A stretch of 64,000 nt of DNA from Aquincola tertiaricarbonis. Its GTDB lineage: Bacteria > Pseudomonadota > Gammaproteobacteria > Burkholderiales > Burkholderiaceae_C. Of this stretch, positions 43,335 to 52,164 are shown piece after piece (the stretch's first letter is position 1; each line of letters starts with the position of its first letter). The notes under the pieces are model-generated. The model worked only from the letters and a program-made list of their open reading frames with translations. It was not told the origin of the DNA and ran no database searches. Position numbers and translations under genes: made by a program. The DNA lies in assembly GCF_023573145.1 (NCBI RefSeq), contig NZ_CP097635.1, positions 3,038,001-3,102,000 on the forward strand. Direction: 5' to 3'.

Positions 43335-44078
43335 TCAGTGGCCCAGGTACACGTCGATCACCTTGGGGTCGTTCTGCACCTGGTCCATCGACCCCTCGGC
43401 CAGGATGCGGCCCTGGTGCATCACCGTCACCTTGTGGGCGATGCGCTTGACGAAGTCCATGTCGTGCTCGATGACGATGACCGAGCGCCCCTTGCAGATG
43501 CGCTGCAGCAGGTCGGCGGTCAGCTCACGCTCGCGCACGCTCATGCCGGCGATGGGCTCGTCCAGCATCAGCAGCTCGGGCTCCTGCATCAGCAACATGC
43601 CGATCTCCAGCCACTGCTTCTGACCATGGCTCAGCAGCCCGGCTTCGGTGTCCAGCGCATCGCCCAGGCCGATCTCGTCGGCCACGGCCTGCACGCGGTC
43701 CTTCACCTCGCTGTCGCAGCGGAAGGCCAGCGCGCCGAACACGCTGCGCCCCCGCGGAAAGCTCACCTCCAGGTTCTTGAAGACCGACAGGTTCTCGTAG
43801 ATGGAAGGCGTCTGGAACTTGCGGCCGATGCCCGCCCGCACGATGCGGTGCTCGGCCATGCGGGTCATCTCCTGGTTCTTGAACTTGATGCTGCCGTGGC
43901 TGGCGCGGGTCTTGCCGCAGATCAGGTCCAGCAGCGTGGTCTTGCCCGCGCCATTGGGGCCGATGATCACGCGCAGCTCGTTGCGGTCCACGTACAGCGT
44001 CAGCCCGTTGATGGCCTTGAAGCCGTCGAACGAGACGGTGAGGTCTTCCACCGCCAGCGCGAAGTCGGTGTTGCTCAT
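43335..44078 (-). CDS. urtD: Urea/short-chain amide ABC transporter ATPase UrtD
   Basis: This 247-residue LivG-like ATPase has Walker A GPNGAGKTT, an unusual signature LSHGQKQWLEIGM (His in place of the second Gly position, as is normal for UrtD) and Walker B LLMLDEPIAGMS. It starts by overlapping the urtC stop as ATGA (44075-44078), so translation is coupled. It works as the heterodimer partner of UrtE on the cytoplasmic face of the membrane. Confidence 0.95.
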   Translation of the reverse strand: MSNTDFALAVEDLTVSFDGFKAINGLTLYVDRNELRVIIGPNGAGKTTLLDLICGKTRASHGSIKFKNQEMTRMAEHRIVRAGIGRKFQTPSIYENLSVFKNLEVSFPRGRSVFGALAFRCDSEVKDRVQAVADEIGLGDALDTEAGLLSHGQKQWLEIGMLLMQEPELLMLDEPIAGMSVRERELTADLLQRICKGRSVIVIEHDMDFVKRIAHKVTVMHQGRILAEGSMDQVQNDPKVIDVYLGH

Positions 44079-45268
44079 GCCGCTGCTCCTTCGGCCGCGC
44101 CACGCTCACGCGGCAGCGGCTTGGGTGGGGTCACGGGTTCGGTGTTGACCGCCGGGGCAACCACGACCGGTGCAGGCGCTTTCTTGCGCCCCGCCCAGGC
44201 CTTCAAGCGCGGTGCCACCTTGTCGTTCCACACGCCGGCCAGGCCATCGGGGAAGGCCAGCACCACGCCCAGGAACAGTGCGGCCATCATGAACAGCCAC
44301 AGGTCGGGGAAGCTTTCGGAGAAGTAGGTCTTGCCGTAGTTCACCAGCAGCGCGCCGTACACCGCGCCCACCAGCGACATGCGCCCGCCCACCGCGGCGA
44401 AGATCACCATCTCGATCGACGGCACGATGCCCACCAGGCTGGGCGACATGAAGCCCACCTGCAGCGTGAACATCGCCCCGCCCACCGCCGACAGCAGCGC
44501 CGACAGGCAGAACACGAACACCCGGAAGTTGGCCACGTCGTAGCCCGAGAAGCGCACCCGGTCTTCCTTGTCGCGCATGGCCAGCAGCAGCGTGCCCAGC
44601 TTGCTCTTCTGCACCCAGGTGCACAGCACGATGGCCGCCAGCAGCAGCGCCACGCACACGAAGTACAGCGTCCACTTGGCGCTGTCGGTGCGGGTGTCCC
44701 AGCCGGCCAGGGTCTTCAGGTCGGTCATGCCGTTGACGCCGCCGGTGTAGCCCTGCTGGCCGATGATCAGCACCGTGAGGATCAGCGCCACCGCCTGCGT
44801 GATGATGGCGAAGTACACCCCGCCCACCCGGCGCTTGAACATCGCAAAGCCGATGATCCAGGCCAGCAGCGTGGGCACGCCCAGCATCAGCAGCAGCGTC
44901 AGCGGCAGGCTGTGGAAGGGCTGCCACCAGGCGGGCAGCGCGGTCACCTGGTTCCAGTCCATGAAGTCGGGGATGCCCGGCGTGCTCTGGATCTTGGTGG
45001 ACTCGGGGTCGCTGGCTTCCAGCTTCAGGAACATGGCCATGCCGTAGCCGCCCAGCCCGAAGAACACCCCCTGCCCCAGGCTGAGCACGCCGCCCCAGCC
45101 CCACAGCATCACCAGCCCCAGCGCCACGAAGGCGTAGCTCAGGTACTTGCCCACCAGGTTGATGCGGAACAGGTCCAGCGTCAGCGGAAACACCACCAGC
45201 AGCAGCACCGCCAGCAGCAGCACGCTGCCCAGCCCGTGGCGGGCCATGAAGAGACGGGCTGCGTTCAT
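44075..45268 (-). CDS. urtC: Urea/short-chain amide ABC transporter permease UrtC
   Basis: The 397-residue protein is a LivM-type permease with about ten membrane helices and conserved GLVMLWGWGGVLSLGQGVFF, TDLKTLAGWDTR and MRDKEDRVRFSGYDVANFRV. The C-terminus carries a Lys/Pro-rich extension of about 40 residues. The ATG at 45268 overlaps the urtB stop as ATGA. With UrtB it forms the membrane channel of the importer. Confidence 0.95.
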   Translation of the reverse strand: MNAARLFMARHGLGSVLLLAVLLLVVFPLTLDLFRINLVGKYLSYAFVALGLVMLWGWGGVLSLGQGVFFGLGGYGMAMFLKLEASDPESTKIQSTPGIPDFMDWNQVTALPAWWQPFHSLPLTLLLMLGVPTLLAWIIGFAMFKRRVGGVYFAIITQAVALILTVLIIGQQGYTGGVNGMTDLKTLAGWDTRTDSAKWTLYFVCVALLLAAIVLCTWVQKSKLGTLLLAMRDKEDRVRFSGYDVANFRVFVFCLSALLSAVGGAMFTLQVGFMSPSLVGIVPSIEMVIFAAVGGRMSLVGAVYGALLVNYGKTYFSESFPDLWLFMMAALFLGVVLAFPDGLAGVWNDKVAPRLKAWAGRKKAPAPVVVAPAVNTEPVTPPKPLPRERGAAEGAAA

Positions 45269-46179
45269 TTGCGCACCTTCACGGCAAACAGGCCCTGCGG
45301 CCGGAACATCAGGATGACCACGATGGCCGACAGCGTCAGCACCTTGGCCATGGAGCCGGTCATGAAGAACTCGGAGATGGACTGCGTCTGCGCGATGCCG
45401 AAGGCCGAGACCACGGTGCCGAACAGGCTGGCCGCACCGCCGAAGGTCACCACCAGGAAGGCGTCGACGATGTACAGCGAGCCCGAGGTGGGCCCGGTGG
45501 AGCCGATGGTGGTGAAGGCCGCGCCCGCCACGCCGGCGATGCCGCAGCCGATGGCAAAGGTCAGCCGGTCGGTGCGCCGGGTGTTGATGCCGGTGGCATT
45601 GGCCATCGGCCGGTTGGCCACCGTGGCCCGCACCCGCAGGCCCCAGCGCGACTTGTACAGCGCGATCAGCACGCCGCAGGTCACCGCCACCGTCAGCGCC
45701 ATCACGAACAGGCCGTTGATCGGGATGTCCAGCCCCTCGGCCGGTGCCCAGCTGCCCATCAGCCAGTCGGGCAGCGTGGGGCTGACTTCCTTGGCGCCGA
45801 AGGTGGAGCGGAACACCTGCTGCATGGCCAGCGACAGGCCCCAGGTGGCCAGCAGCGTGTCCAGCGGCCGGCGGTACAGGTGGCGGATGACCGCCCACTC
45901 CACCGCCCAGCCCGCCGCGAAGGCCAACCCGAAGGCCAGCACGATGGCGAACGGGAAGTAGGCCTGCACCAGCCCGGGCGCATGGGTTTCGGCCAGGTGC
46001 GAAGCCAGGTAGATGGTGTAGGCGCCGATGGTCATGAACTCGCCATGCGCCATGTTGATCACGCCCATCTGCCCGAAGATGATGGCCAGGCCCAGCCCCA
46101 TCAGCAGCAGCACCGAGAACAGGCTGAGGCCGGCAAAGCCCTGCATCAGCCCGATGTTCCACATCTCGGACAAGCTCAT
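45265..46179 (-). CDS. urtB: Urea/short-chain amide ABC transporter permease UrtB
   Basis: This 304-residue LivH-type permease begins MSLSEMWNIGLMQGFAGLSL and contains IIFGQMGVINMAHGEFMTIG, a strongly conserved UrtB/LivH stretch, plus VANRPMANATGINTRRTDRL. About eight helices are expected. It lies 17 bases after urtA and is joined to urtC by a stop/start overlap. Some UrtB proteins carry an N-terminal extension with a signal-like region; this one is the short form. Confidence 0.95.
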   Translation of the reverse strand: MSLSEMWNIGLMQGFAGLSLFSVLLLMGLGLAIIFGQMGVINMAHGEFMTIGAYTIYLASHLAETHAPGLVQAYFPFAIVLAFGLAFAAGWAVEWAVIRHLYRRPLDTLLATWGLSLAMQQVFRSTFGAKEVSPTLPDWLMGSWAPAEGLDIPINGLFVMALTVAVTCGVLIALYKSRWGLRVRATVANRPMANATGINTRRTDRLTFAIGCGIAGVAGAAFTTIGSTGPTSGSLYIVDAFLVVTFGGAASLFGTVVSAFGIAQTQSISEFFMTGSMAKVLTLSAIVVILMFRPQGLFAVKVRK

Positions 46180-46196
46180 GTCAGCCCCCCGGCGCT

Positions 46197-47462
46197 TTAC
46201 TTGTAGCCTTCGGGGAACGGGTTCGGCTCGATCAGCGCCGGCGACTCGGCCACCACCTTGAACTGGCCGTCCTTCTGCGCCTGGCCGATGCGCGTCTTGC
46301 TCCACAGGTGGTGGTTGGGGTGCAGCTTCACATAGCCTTCGGGCGCGGTCTTCAGCTCGATGTCGGACGAGGCGGCGGCCACCTTGTCGACGTCGAAGCT
46401 GCCGGCCTTTTCCACCGTGGCCTTCCACAGCCAGGGGCCCAGGTAGGCGGCCTGGGTCACGTCGCCGATCACCGCGTCCTTGCCGTACTTGGCCTTGAAG
46501 GCCTCGACGAACTTCTTGTTGTTCTCGTTGTCCAGGCTCTGGAAGTACTTCATCGACGAGTAGAAGCCCGCGATGTTCTCGCCGCCGATGCCCAGCACCT
46601 CGTCCTCGGTCACCGAGATGGTGAGCAGGAACTGCTTGTCCGCCGTCACGCCCGCGGCCTTGAGCTGCTTGTAGAAGGCCACGTTGGAGCCACCCACCAC
46701 CGCCGCGAAGATCACGTCGGGCTTGGCCACCTTGATCTTGTTGATCAGCGAGTTGAAGTTGGTGTGGCCCAGCGGGTAGTACTCCTCGCCCACCACCTTG
46801 GTCTTGAGCACGTTCTCGATGTGCTTGCGGCCGATCTTCATCGAGGTGCGCGGCCAGATGTAGTCCGAGCCCACCAGGAAGTAGGTCTTGGCACCCTTGG
46901 TCTTCTGCGCCCAGTCCAGGCCCCACAGAATCTGCTGGGTGGCTTCCTGGCCGGTGTAGATGACGTTCTTGCTCTGCTCCAGGCCTTCGTAGAAGGTGGG
47001 GTAATACAGCATGCCGTTCTCCTTCTCGAAGATCGGCAGCACCGCCTTGCGCGAGGCGCTGGTCCAGCAGCCGAACACGGCGGCCACGCGGTCGTTGACC
47101 AGCAGCTTCTTGCTCTTCTCGGCAAAGGTGGGCCAGTCGCTGGCGCCGTCCTCCTTGATCACCTTGATCTTGCGGCCCAGCACGCCGCCCATCGCGTTGA
47201 TCTGGTCGATGGCCAGCTGCTCGGCCTGGATGGAGCCGGTCTCGCTGATGGCCATGGTGCCGGTAGCGCTGTGCAGCTGGCCCACCGTCACCTCGGTGTC
47301 GGTGACGGCCAGCTTGCTGGTGTTGACCTTGGCGGTGGGGTACTGCTGGGCCCAGGCCCCGCCGGCCAGGCCGGCCAGCGGCAGCGCGGCAGCGCCCTGC
47401 AGCAGGCGCCGGCGGCGCAGCGATTCGAGCATCCGGGCGGTGTCACGGGCTTGGTCAGACAT
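46197..47462 (-). CDS. urtA: Urea/short-chain amide ABC transporter binding protein UrtA
   Basis: The 421-residue protein has a signal region with an arginine cluster (RRRRLLQGAAALPLAGLAGG, cleavage near AWAQQ) that may use the Tat route. A periplasmic binding domain of the UrtA type follows: VGQLHSATGTMAISETGSIQ, VAAVFGCWTSASRKAVLPIF and NGMLYYPTFYEG are diagnostic. The ligand is urea in characterised cyanobacterial and corynebacterial systems, or short amides in fmd clusters. The ATG at 47462 has a strong AGGAGG site. It is the first gene of urtABCDE-fmdAB and is divergent from the NCS1-kinase gene. Confidence 0.95.
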   Translation of the reverse strand: MSDQARDTARMLESLRRRRLLQGAAALPLAGLAGGAWAQQYPTAKVNTSKLAVTDTEVTVGQLHSATGTMAISETGSIQAEQLAIDQINAMGGVLGRKIKVIKEDGASDWPTFAEKSKKLLVNDRVAAVFGCWTSASRKAVLPIFEKENGMLYYPTFYEGLEQSKNVIYTGQEATQQILWGLDWAQKTKGAKTYFLVGSDYIWPRTSMKIGRKHIENVLKTKVVGEEYYPLGHTNFNSLINKIKVAKPDVIFAAVVGGSNVAFYKQLKAAGVTADKQFLLTISVTEDEVLGIGGENIAGFYSSMKYFQSLDNENNKKFVEAFKAKYGKDAVIGDVTQAAYLGPWLWKATVEKAGSFDVDKVAAASSDIELKTAPEGYVKLHPNHHLWSKTRIGQAQKDGQFKVVAESPALIEPNPFPEGYK

Positions 47463-47520
47463 GGTTTCCTCCTGCGGGGTTGGGCTGATCGGTGTCGATG
47501 GCGGCCATGTTCCCGGCGCA

Positions 47521-47554
47521 GGCTACGCACGCGAATACGTCATTCAACGTAGCC
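47521..47554. promoter_or_regulatory. Inverted repeat in the urtA / NCS1-kinase divergent promoter region
   Basis: GGCTACG (47521-47527) and CGTAGCC (47548-47554) form a perfect 7-base inverted repeat with 20 bases between, 59-92 bases upstream of urtA and about 115 bases upstream of the kinase gene. It could be an operator read by the LuxR-type response regulator encoded downstream, or a hairpin in the leader of one transcript. No sigma-54 promoter was found on the urtA side. Confidence 0.35.
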
Positions 47555-47668
47555 CGGCGCTGCAGGCACGGTGGCCGCCGGGGCGCCCGCGGTGCCACAG
47601 TTGGGGGCGCCGGGCGCGGTTCGCTTCTTGCAAGCGCCCACGCGCCTTGCCGGCACGGAGTAACCCCC

Positions 47669-50600
47669 TTGGCACAGCCCACGCAGAAGATCTTCCGCAT
47701 CCGCCGCGACTACAACAGCTGGGTCGCCGACGAGACGCTGGAGGACTACGCGCTGCGCTACACGCCCAGCACCTTCCGCAAGTGGAGCGAGTTCCGCGTC
47801 GCCAACACCGCCTTCGGCGCCACCTCCTTCCTGGCGCTGGAGGCCATCGGCGCCGCCATCGCGCTGAGCTACGGCTTCCAGAACGCGCTGTGGGCCATCC
47901 TGGTGGTGGGGCTGGTCACCTTCCTCACCGGCCTGCCCATCAGCTACTACGCGGCCCGCTACGGCGTCGACATGGACCTGCTGACCCGCGGCGCCGGCTT
48001 CGGCTACCTGGGCTCCACCGTCACCTCGCTCATCTACGCCACCTTCACCTTCATCTTCTTCGCGCTGGAGGCGGCCATCCTGGCCCATGCGCTGCAGCTG
48101 TACTTCGACTGGCCGCTGCTGCTGTGCTACCTGCTGTCTTCGCTGCTCATCGTGCCGCTGGTGATGCACGGCATCACCCTCATCTCGCGCCTGCAGTGGT
48201 GGACGCAGCCGATCTGGATCGTGCTGTTCGTGCTGCCCTTCATCGCCATCGCGCTCAAGCAGCCGCAGCTGTATGCGCAGTTCACCGGGCTGGCGGGCCG
48301 GGTGTCGGGCAGCGCCGGCTTCGACGGCGTGATGTTCGGCGCCGCCACCACGGTGGCCTTCAGCCTGGTGGTGCAGATCGGCGAGCAGGTGGACTACCTG
48401 CGCTTCCTGCCCAAGAAGACGCATGCCAACCGCGGGCGCTGGTGGGCCGCGGTGCTGGTGGCCGGGCCGGGATGGATCGTGCCCGGCATGCTCAAGATGC
48501 TGGGCGGTGCCTTCCTGGCCTTCGTCGCGCTGCAGCACCAGGTGGCCACCGAGAAGGTGGGCGACCCCACGCAGATGTACATCGCCGGCTTCGGCTACGT
48601 GTTCGACCACCCCGAGTGGGTGCTGCTGGCCACGGTGCTGTTCGTCATCGTGGCGCAGGTCAAGATCAACCTCACCAACGCCTATGCCGGCTCGCTGGCC
48701 TGGAGCAACTTCTTCGCGCGGCTCACGCACAGCCACCCCGGGCGCGTGGTGTGGCTGGTGTTCAACGTGCTCATCGCCGTGCTGCTGATGACGCTGGGCG
48801 TGTTCGAGGCGCTGGAACGCGTGCTGGGCCTGTACAGCAACGTGGCCATCGCCTGGGTGGGCGCGCTGGTGGCCGACCTGGTGATCAACAAGCCCATGGG
48901 CTGGAGCCCGCGCGGCATCGAGTTCCGCCGCGCCTACCTCTACGACATCAACCCGGTGGGCCTGGGCGCCACGCTGGCCGCGGCGGCGCTGGCGGTGGCC
49001 GCGTATGCGGGCCTGTTCGGGCCGGTGGCGGGCGCCTTCTCGCCCTTCATCGCGCTGGCCGCGGCCATGCTGCTGTCGCCCGCACTGGCCTGGTGGACGC
49101 AGGGCCGCTGGTACATCGCCCGCCGCAATGCCCAGGCCTGGGCGCCGGGGCAGACCGTGACCTGCTCGGTGTGCGAGAACAAGTTCGAGGCCGAGGACAT
49201 GGCCCACTGCCCCGCGTACGAAGCGCCCATCTGCAGCCTGTGCTGCACGCTGGAATCGCGCTGCCACGACCGGTGCAAGACGGGCGCCCGCGCTTCGGAA
49301 CAAGTGGGCCGGGCGCTGTCGGCCCTGCTGCCGCGCCACGTGGCGGTGCACAGCCACCGGCGGGTGGCGCAGTACCTGGGCGTGGCGCTGTCGCTGGTGG
49401 CGCTGCTGGCCACCATCCTGGGCGTGGTGTACGACCAGGAAACCGTGGTGGGCGCTGCCAATGCGCAGGCGCTGCGTGCACCGCTGCTCAAGGTGTTTGC
49501 GCTGCTGTCACTGGTGGTGGCGGTGGCGGCCTGGTGGATCGTGCTGGCCAGTGAAAGCCGGCGCATGGCGCAGGACGAGTCCAACCGCCAGAACCAGCTG
49601 CTGACGCGTGAGATCGAGGCGCACAAGCGCACCGACGCCGCGCTGCAGGCCGCGAAAGACCTGGCCGAAGCCGCCAACCAGGCCAAGACGCGTTACGTGG
49701 CCGGCATCACCCATGAGCTGCGCACGCCGCTCAACAGCATCCTGGGCTATGCGCAGATCCTGCTGAAGGACGAACGCATCCAGGGCGCGCGCCGCGCCTC
49801 GGTGGACACCATCCACCGCAGCGGCGAGCACCTGCGCGGGTTGATCGAAGGCCTGCTCGACCTGGCCCGCATCGAAGCCGGCCGCCTGCGGCTGGACCCG
49901 GCGCCCATGGCCATGCACGAGTTCCTGGACGACCTGGTGCGCATGGTGCAGCCGCAGGCCGAGGCCAAGGGCCTGGCCTTTGCGGTGCAAACCAGCGGCC
50001 GCGTGCCGGCCTACGTGAAGGCCGATGCCAAGCGGCTGCGGCAGATCCTCATCAACCTGCTGGGCAATGCGGTGCGCTTCACCGACCAGGGCGGCGTGAC
50101 GCTGCGGCTGGATTACCGGCGCGAGGTGGTGCGCTTCGAGGTCATCGACACCGGCATCGGCATCGCCGCCGAAGACCAGGAACGCATCTTCATGCCTTTC
50201 GAGCGTGGCAGCGCCGGCCGCCGCACCGGCGAGCCCGGCACCGGCCTGGGCCTGACCATCACCCACCTGCTCACCCAGCTGATGGGCGGCGAGCTGACGC
50301 TGCGCAGCCAGCCCGGCCAGGGCAGCACCTTCACCGTGCGGCTTTACCTGCGCGAGATCGGCGAGCCCGCGGTGGCGCGGCCCACGCACCGGCCCGTCAG
50401 CGGCTACTTCGGCGCGCGGCGCACGCTTCTGGTGGTGGACGACCAGCCCACCCACCGGCAGATGCTGGCCGGCATGCTGATGCCGCTGGGCTTTCGCATC
50501 CGCGAGGCGGCCAGCGGCCGTGAATGCATCGAGAGCGTGCAGGAGCACCTGCCCGACGCGGTGCTGCTGGACCTGACCATGGACGGCATGGACGGCTGGC

Positions 50601-51094
50601 AGACCGCGCTGGCGCTGCGCGCCGCGGGCTTTGCCACGCTGCCCATCATCATCGTCTCGGCCAATGCCTTCGAGAACCAGGCCGACCGCCTGGCCGCAGC
50701 GCAGTGCCAGGGCTTCGTCGACAAGCCCGTGATGGAGTCGGAGCTGCTGGCCCAGCTGCAAAAGCACCTGCAGATCGAATGGCTGGCCGAGCTGGCACTG
50801 CCGCACTGGGCCGCCGGCGGCCTGCCCGCGCCCACCGCGGTGCCGGGCATGCCGGCGCTGCCGCCCGGCGTGCTGGGCGAGCTGCTGCGCGACGCGCGCC
50901 TGGGCCATGTGCACGGCCTGCAGCGCACGCTGGACAACGCGCTGCGCAGCCACCCCGACTGCGCGCTGGAAATCGCCCGCCTGCGCCAGGCGGTGGACCG
51001 CTACGAGCTGGACGCCCTGGCCGACGAACTGGCCGGCCAGCTGCGCACCGAAACCGACGATGACGACGAACTGCAAGAGGAGCCTGTGCGATGA
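47669..51094 (+). CDS. NCS1-type permease fused to hybrid histidine kinase-receiver
   Basis: The predicted 1141-residue protein starts at TTG 47669 with GGAG eight bases upstream; the next credible in-frame ATG lies too deep, and upstream codons do not look coding. Residues 1-480 resemble the purine/cytosine permease (NCS1) family with about 12 helices. A cysteine-rich stretch follows (Cys499 and Cys502, to about 537, with CSVC, CSLCC and CHDRC), then two helices (about 560-620), a HisKA domain with His682 in GITHELRTPLNSILG, an ATPase domain (NLLGNAVRF, DTGIGI, GTGLGL), a receiver with Asp968, and a helical tail. It likely senses a nitrogen compound through the transporter module. It is divergent from urtA and overlaps the next response regulator gene (ATGA). 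Confidence 0.88.
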   Translation: MAQPTQKIFRIRRDYNSWVADETLEDYALRYTPSTFRKWSEFRVANTAFGATSFLALEAIGAAIALSYGFQNALWAILVVGLVTFLTGLPISYYAARYGVDMDLLTRGAGFGYLGSTVTSLIYATFTFIFFALEAAILAHALQLYFDWPLLLCYLLSSLLIVPLVMHGITLISRLQWWTQPIWIVLFVLPFIAIALKQPQLYAQFTGLAGRVSGSAGFDGVMFGAATTVAFSLVVQIGEQVDYLRFLPKKTHANRGRWWAAVLVAGPGWIVPGMLKMLGGAFLAFVALQHQVATEKVGDPTQMYIAGFGYVFDHPEWVLLATVLFVIVAQVKINLTNAYAGSLAWSNFFARLTHSHPGRVVWLVFNVLIAVLLMTLGVFEALERVLGLYSNVAIAWVGALVADLVINKPMGWSPRGIEFRRAYLYDINPVGLGATLAAAALAVAAYAGLFGPVAGAFSPFIALAAAMLLSPALAWWTQGRWYIARRNAQAWAPGQTVTCSVCENKFEAEDMAHCPAYEAPICSLCCTLESRCHDRCKTGARASEQVGRALSALLPRHVAVHSHRRVAQYLGVALSLVALLATILGVVYDQETVVGAANAQALRAPLLKVFALLSLVVAVAAWWIVLASESRRMAQDESNRQNQLLTREIEAHKRTDAALQAAKDLAEAANQAKTRYVAGITHELRTPLNSILGYAQILLKDERIQGARRASVDTIHRSGEHLRGLIEGLLDLARIEAGRLRLDPAPMAMHEFLDDLVRMVQPQAEAKGLAFAVQTSGRVPAYVKADAKRLRQILINLLGNAVRFTDQGGVTLRLDYRREVVRFEVIDTGIGIAAEDQERIFMPFERGSAGRRTGEPGTGLGLTITHLLTQLMGGELTLRSQPGQGSTFTVRLYLREIGEPAVARPTHRPVSGYFGARRTLLVVDDQPTHRQMLAGMLMPLGFRIREAASGRECIESVQEHLPDAVLLDLTMDGMDGWQTALALRAAGFATLPIIIVSANAFENQADRLAAAQCQGFVDKPVMESELLAQLQKHLQIEWLAELALPHWAAGGLPAPTAVPGMPALPPGVLGELLRDARLGHVHGLQRTLDNALRSHPDCALEIARLRQAVDRYELDALADELAGQLRTETDDDDELQEEPVR

Positions 51095-51990
51095 GTGCGC
51101 GTGATCCGATGAATTTAGGCCGCATCGTCCTCGTGGTGGACGATGCCCCGCAGTCGCTCGGCCCCTTGGTGGCCGCGCTGGAAGACGACGGCTACACCGT
51201 GCTGGTGGCCCGCGACGGCGCGCAGGCGCTGGAACGGCTGGGCCTGGTGGTGCCCGACGCCATCCTGCTGGACGCGGTGATGCCCGGGCTCTCTGGCTTC
51301 GAGACCTGCCGCCGCGTCAAGGCCGACCCGGCGCTGTCGCACATCCCGGTGATCTTCATGACCGGGCTGTCGGAGACCACGCACATCGTCGAAGGCTTCG
51401 ACAGCGGCGGTGTCGATTACGTGGTCAAGCCGCTGCAGGCGCCCGAGGTGCTGGCCCGCCTGGCCACCCACGTGCGCAACGCCCGCAGCGTGCGGCTGGC
51501 CCGTGAGGCGGTGGACGTGGCCGGCTTCGGCGTGCTGGTGCTGGACAACCAGGGCCGCATGGCCTGGCGATCGCCGCAGGCCGCCGCCTGGCTGCGGGCG
51601 CTGTTCCCGGATGAAGGCGCCGCCCGCCTGACCGAGATGCTGCAGGCCCTGGCCGCGCCGGCCATCGGCACCCACGAGTGCGTGGCGCCCGATGGCCGGG
51701 TGCTGACGGTGCAGCCGCTGGGCCCGGCCGGCCTGGGTGAACGCATGCTGCTGCTGCAGCTGCGCGCCGCCACCGCCGAGCCGCCCACCCGCCTGCGCAT
51801 GGCCGCCCTGACCCCGCGCGAGGCCGAAGTGCTGAGCTGGGTGGCCAAGGGCAAGACCAACCGCGACGTGGCCGAGATCCTGGGCATGAGCCCGCGCACC
51901 GTGAACAAGCATCTCGAGCATGTGTTCGAGAAGCTGGGCGTGGAAACTCGCGCCGCTGCCGCCGCGCTGGCCAGCCGCGGCGGGGTGTGA
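51091..51990 (+). CDS. LuxR-type response regulator, partner of the NCS1 kinase
   Basis: The 299-residue protein has a receiver domain (about 12-130) with Asp17-Asp18, phosphoacceptor Asp61 and Lys113. A middle region of about 80 residues looks like a small PAS-like sensor (VAGFGVLVLDNQGRMAWRSP), and a LuxR helix-turn-helix follows (about 235-290: LTPREAEVLSWVAKGKTNRD, MSPRTVNKHLEHVFEKLGVE). Its start overlaps the kinase stop as ATGA, which strongly suggests that the NCS1 kinase phosphorylates it. The divergent urt-fmd operon is the most obvious target, but this is inference. Confidence 0.93.
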   Translation: MSARDPMNLGRIVLVVDDAPQSLGPLVAALEDDGYTVLVARDGAQALERLGLVVPDAILLDAVMPGLSGFETCRRVKADPALSHIPVIFMTGLSETTHIVEGFDSGGVDYVVKPLQAPEVLARLATHVRNARSVRLAREAVDVAGFGVLVLDNQGRMAWRSPQAAAWLRALFPDEGAARLTEMLQALAAPAIGTHECVAPDGRVLTVQPLGPAGLGERMLLLQLRAATAEPPTRLRMAALTPREAEVLSWVAKGKTNRDVAEILGMSPRTVNKHLEHVFEKLGVETRAAAAALASRGGV

Positions 51991-52164
51991 AGGCGCCCCA
52001 AGCGCCCGGGCAGCCGCATGCGCATCGGGACTTACGCGCAGCCGCCGCACGCCCGGCCCGGCTGCGCGCACTAAGCCGCGCCGGCCGCGGCCGGCGTGGG
52101 CGGACGGCTCAAGCAGGGGGCCGCCACGTCCGAATCCACAGGGGCGATTTCCCATCGTCCCTCC

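Noticed and set aside
47669-47686. Sigma-54-like TTGGCAC-N5-ACGCA sequence at the start of the NCS1-kinase gene
   Set aside because: The -12 half is poor and the element coincides with the TTG start codon and first codons, too late to drive this gene.
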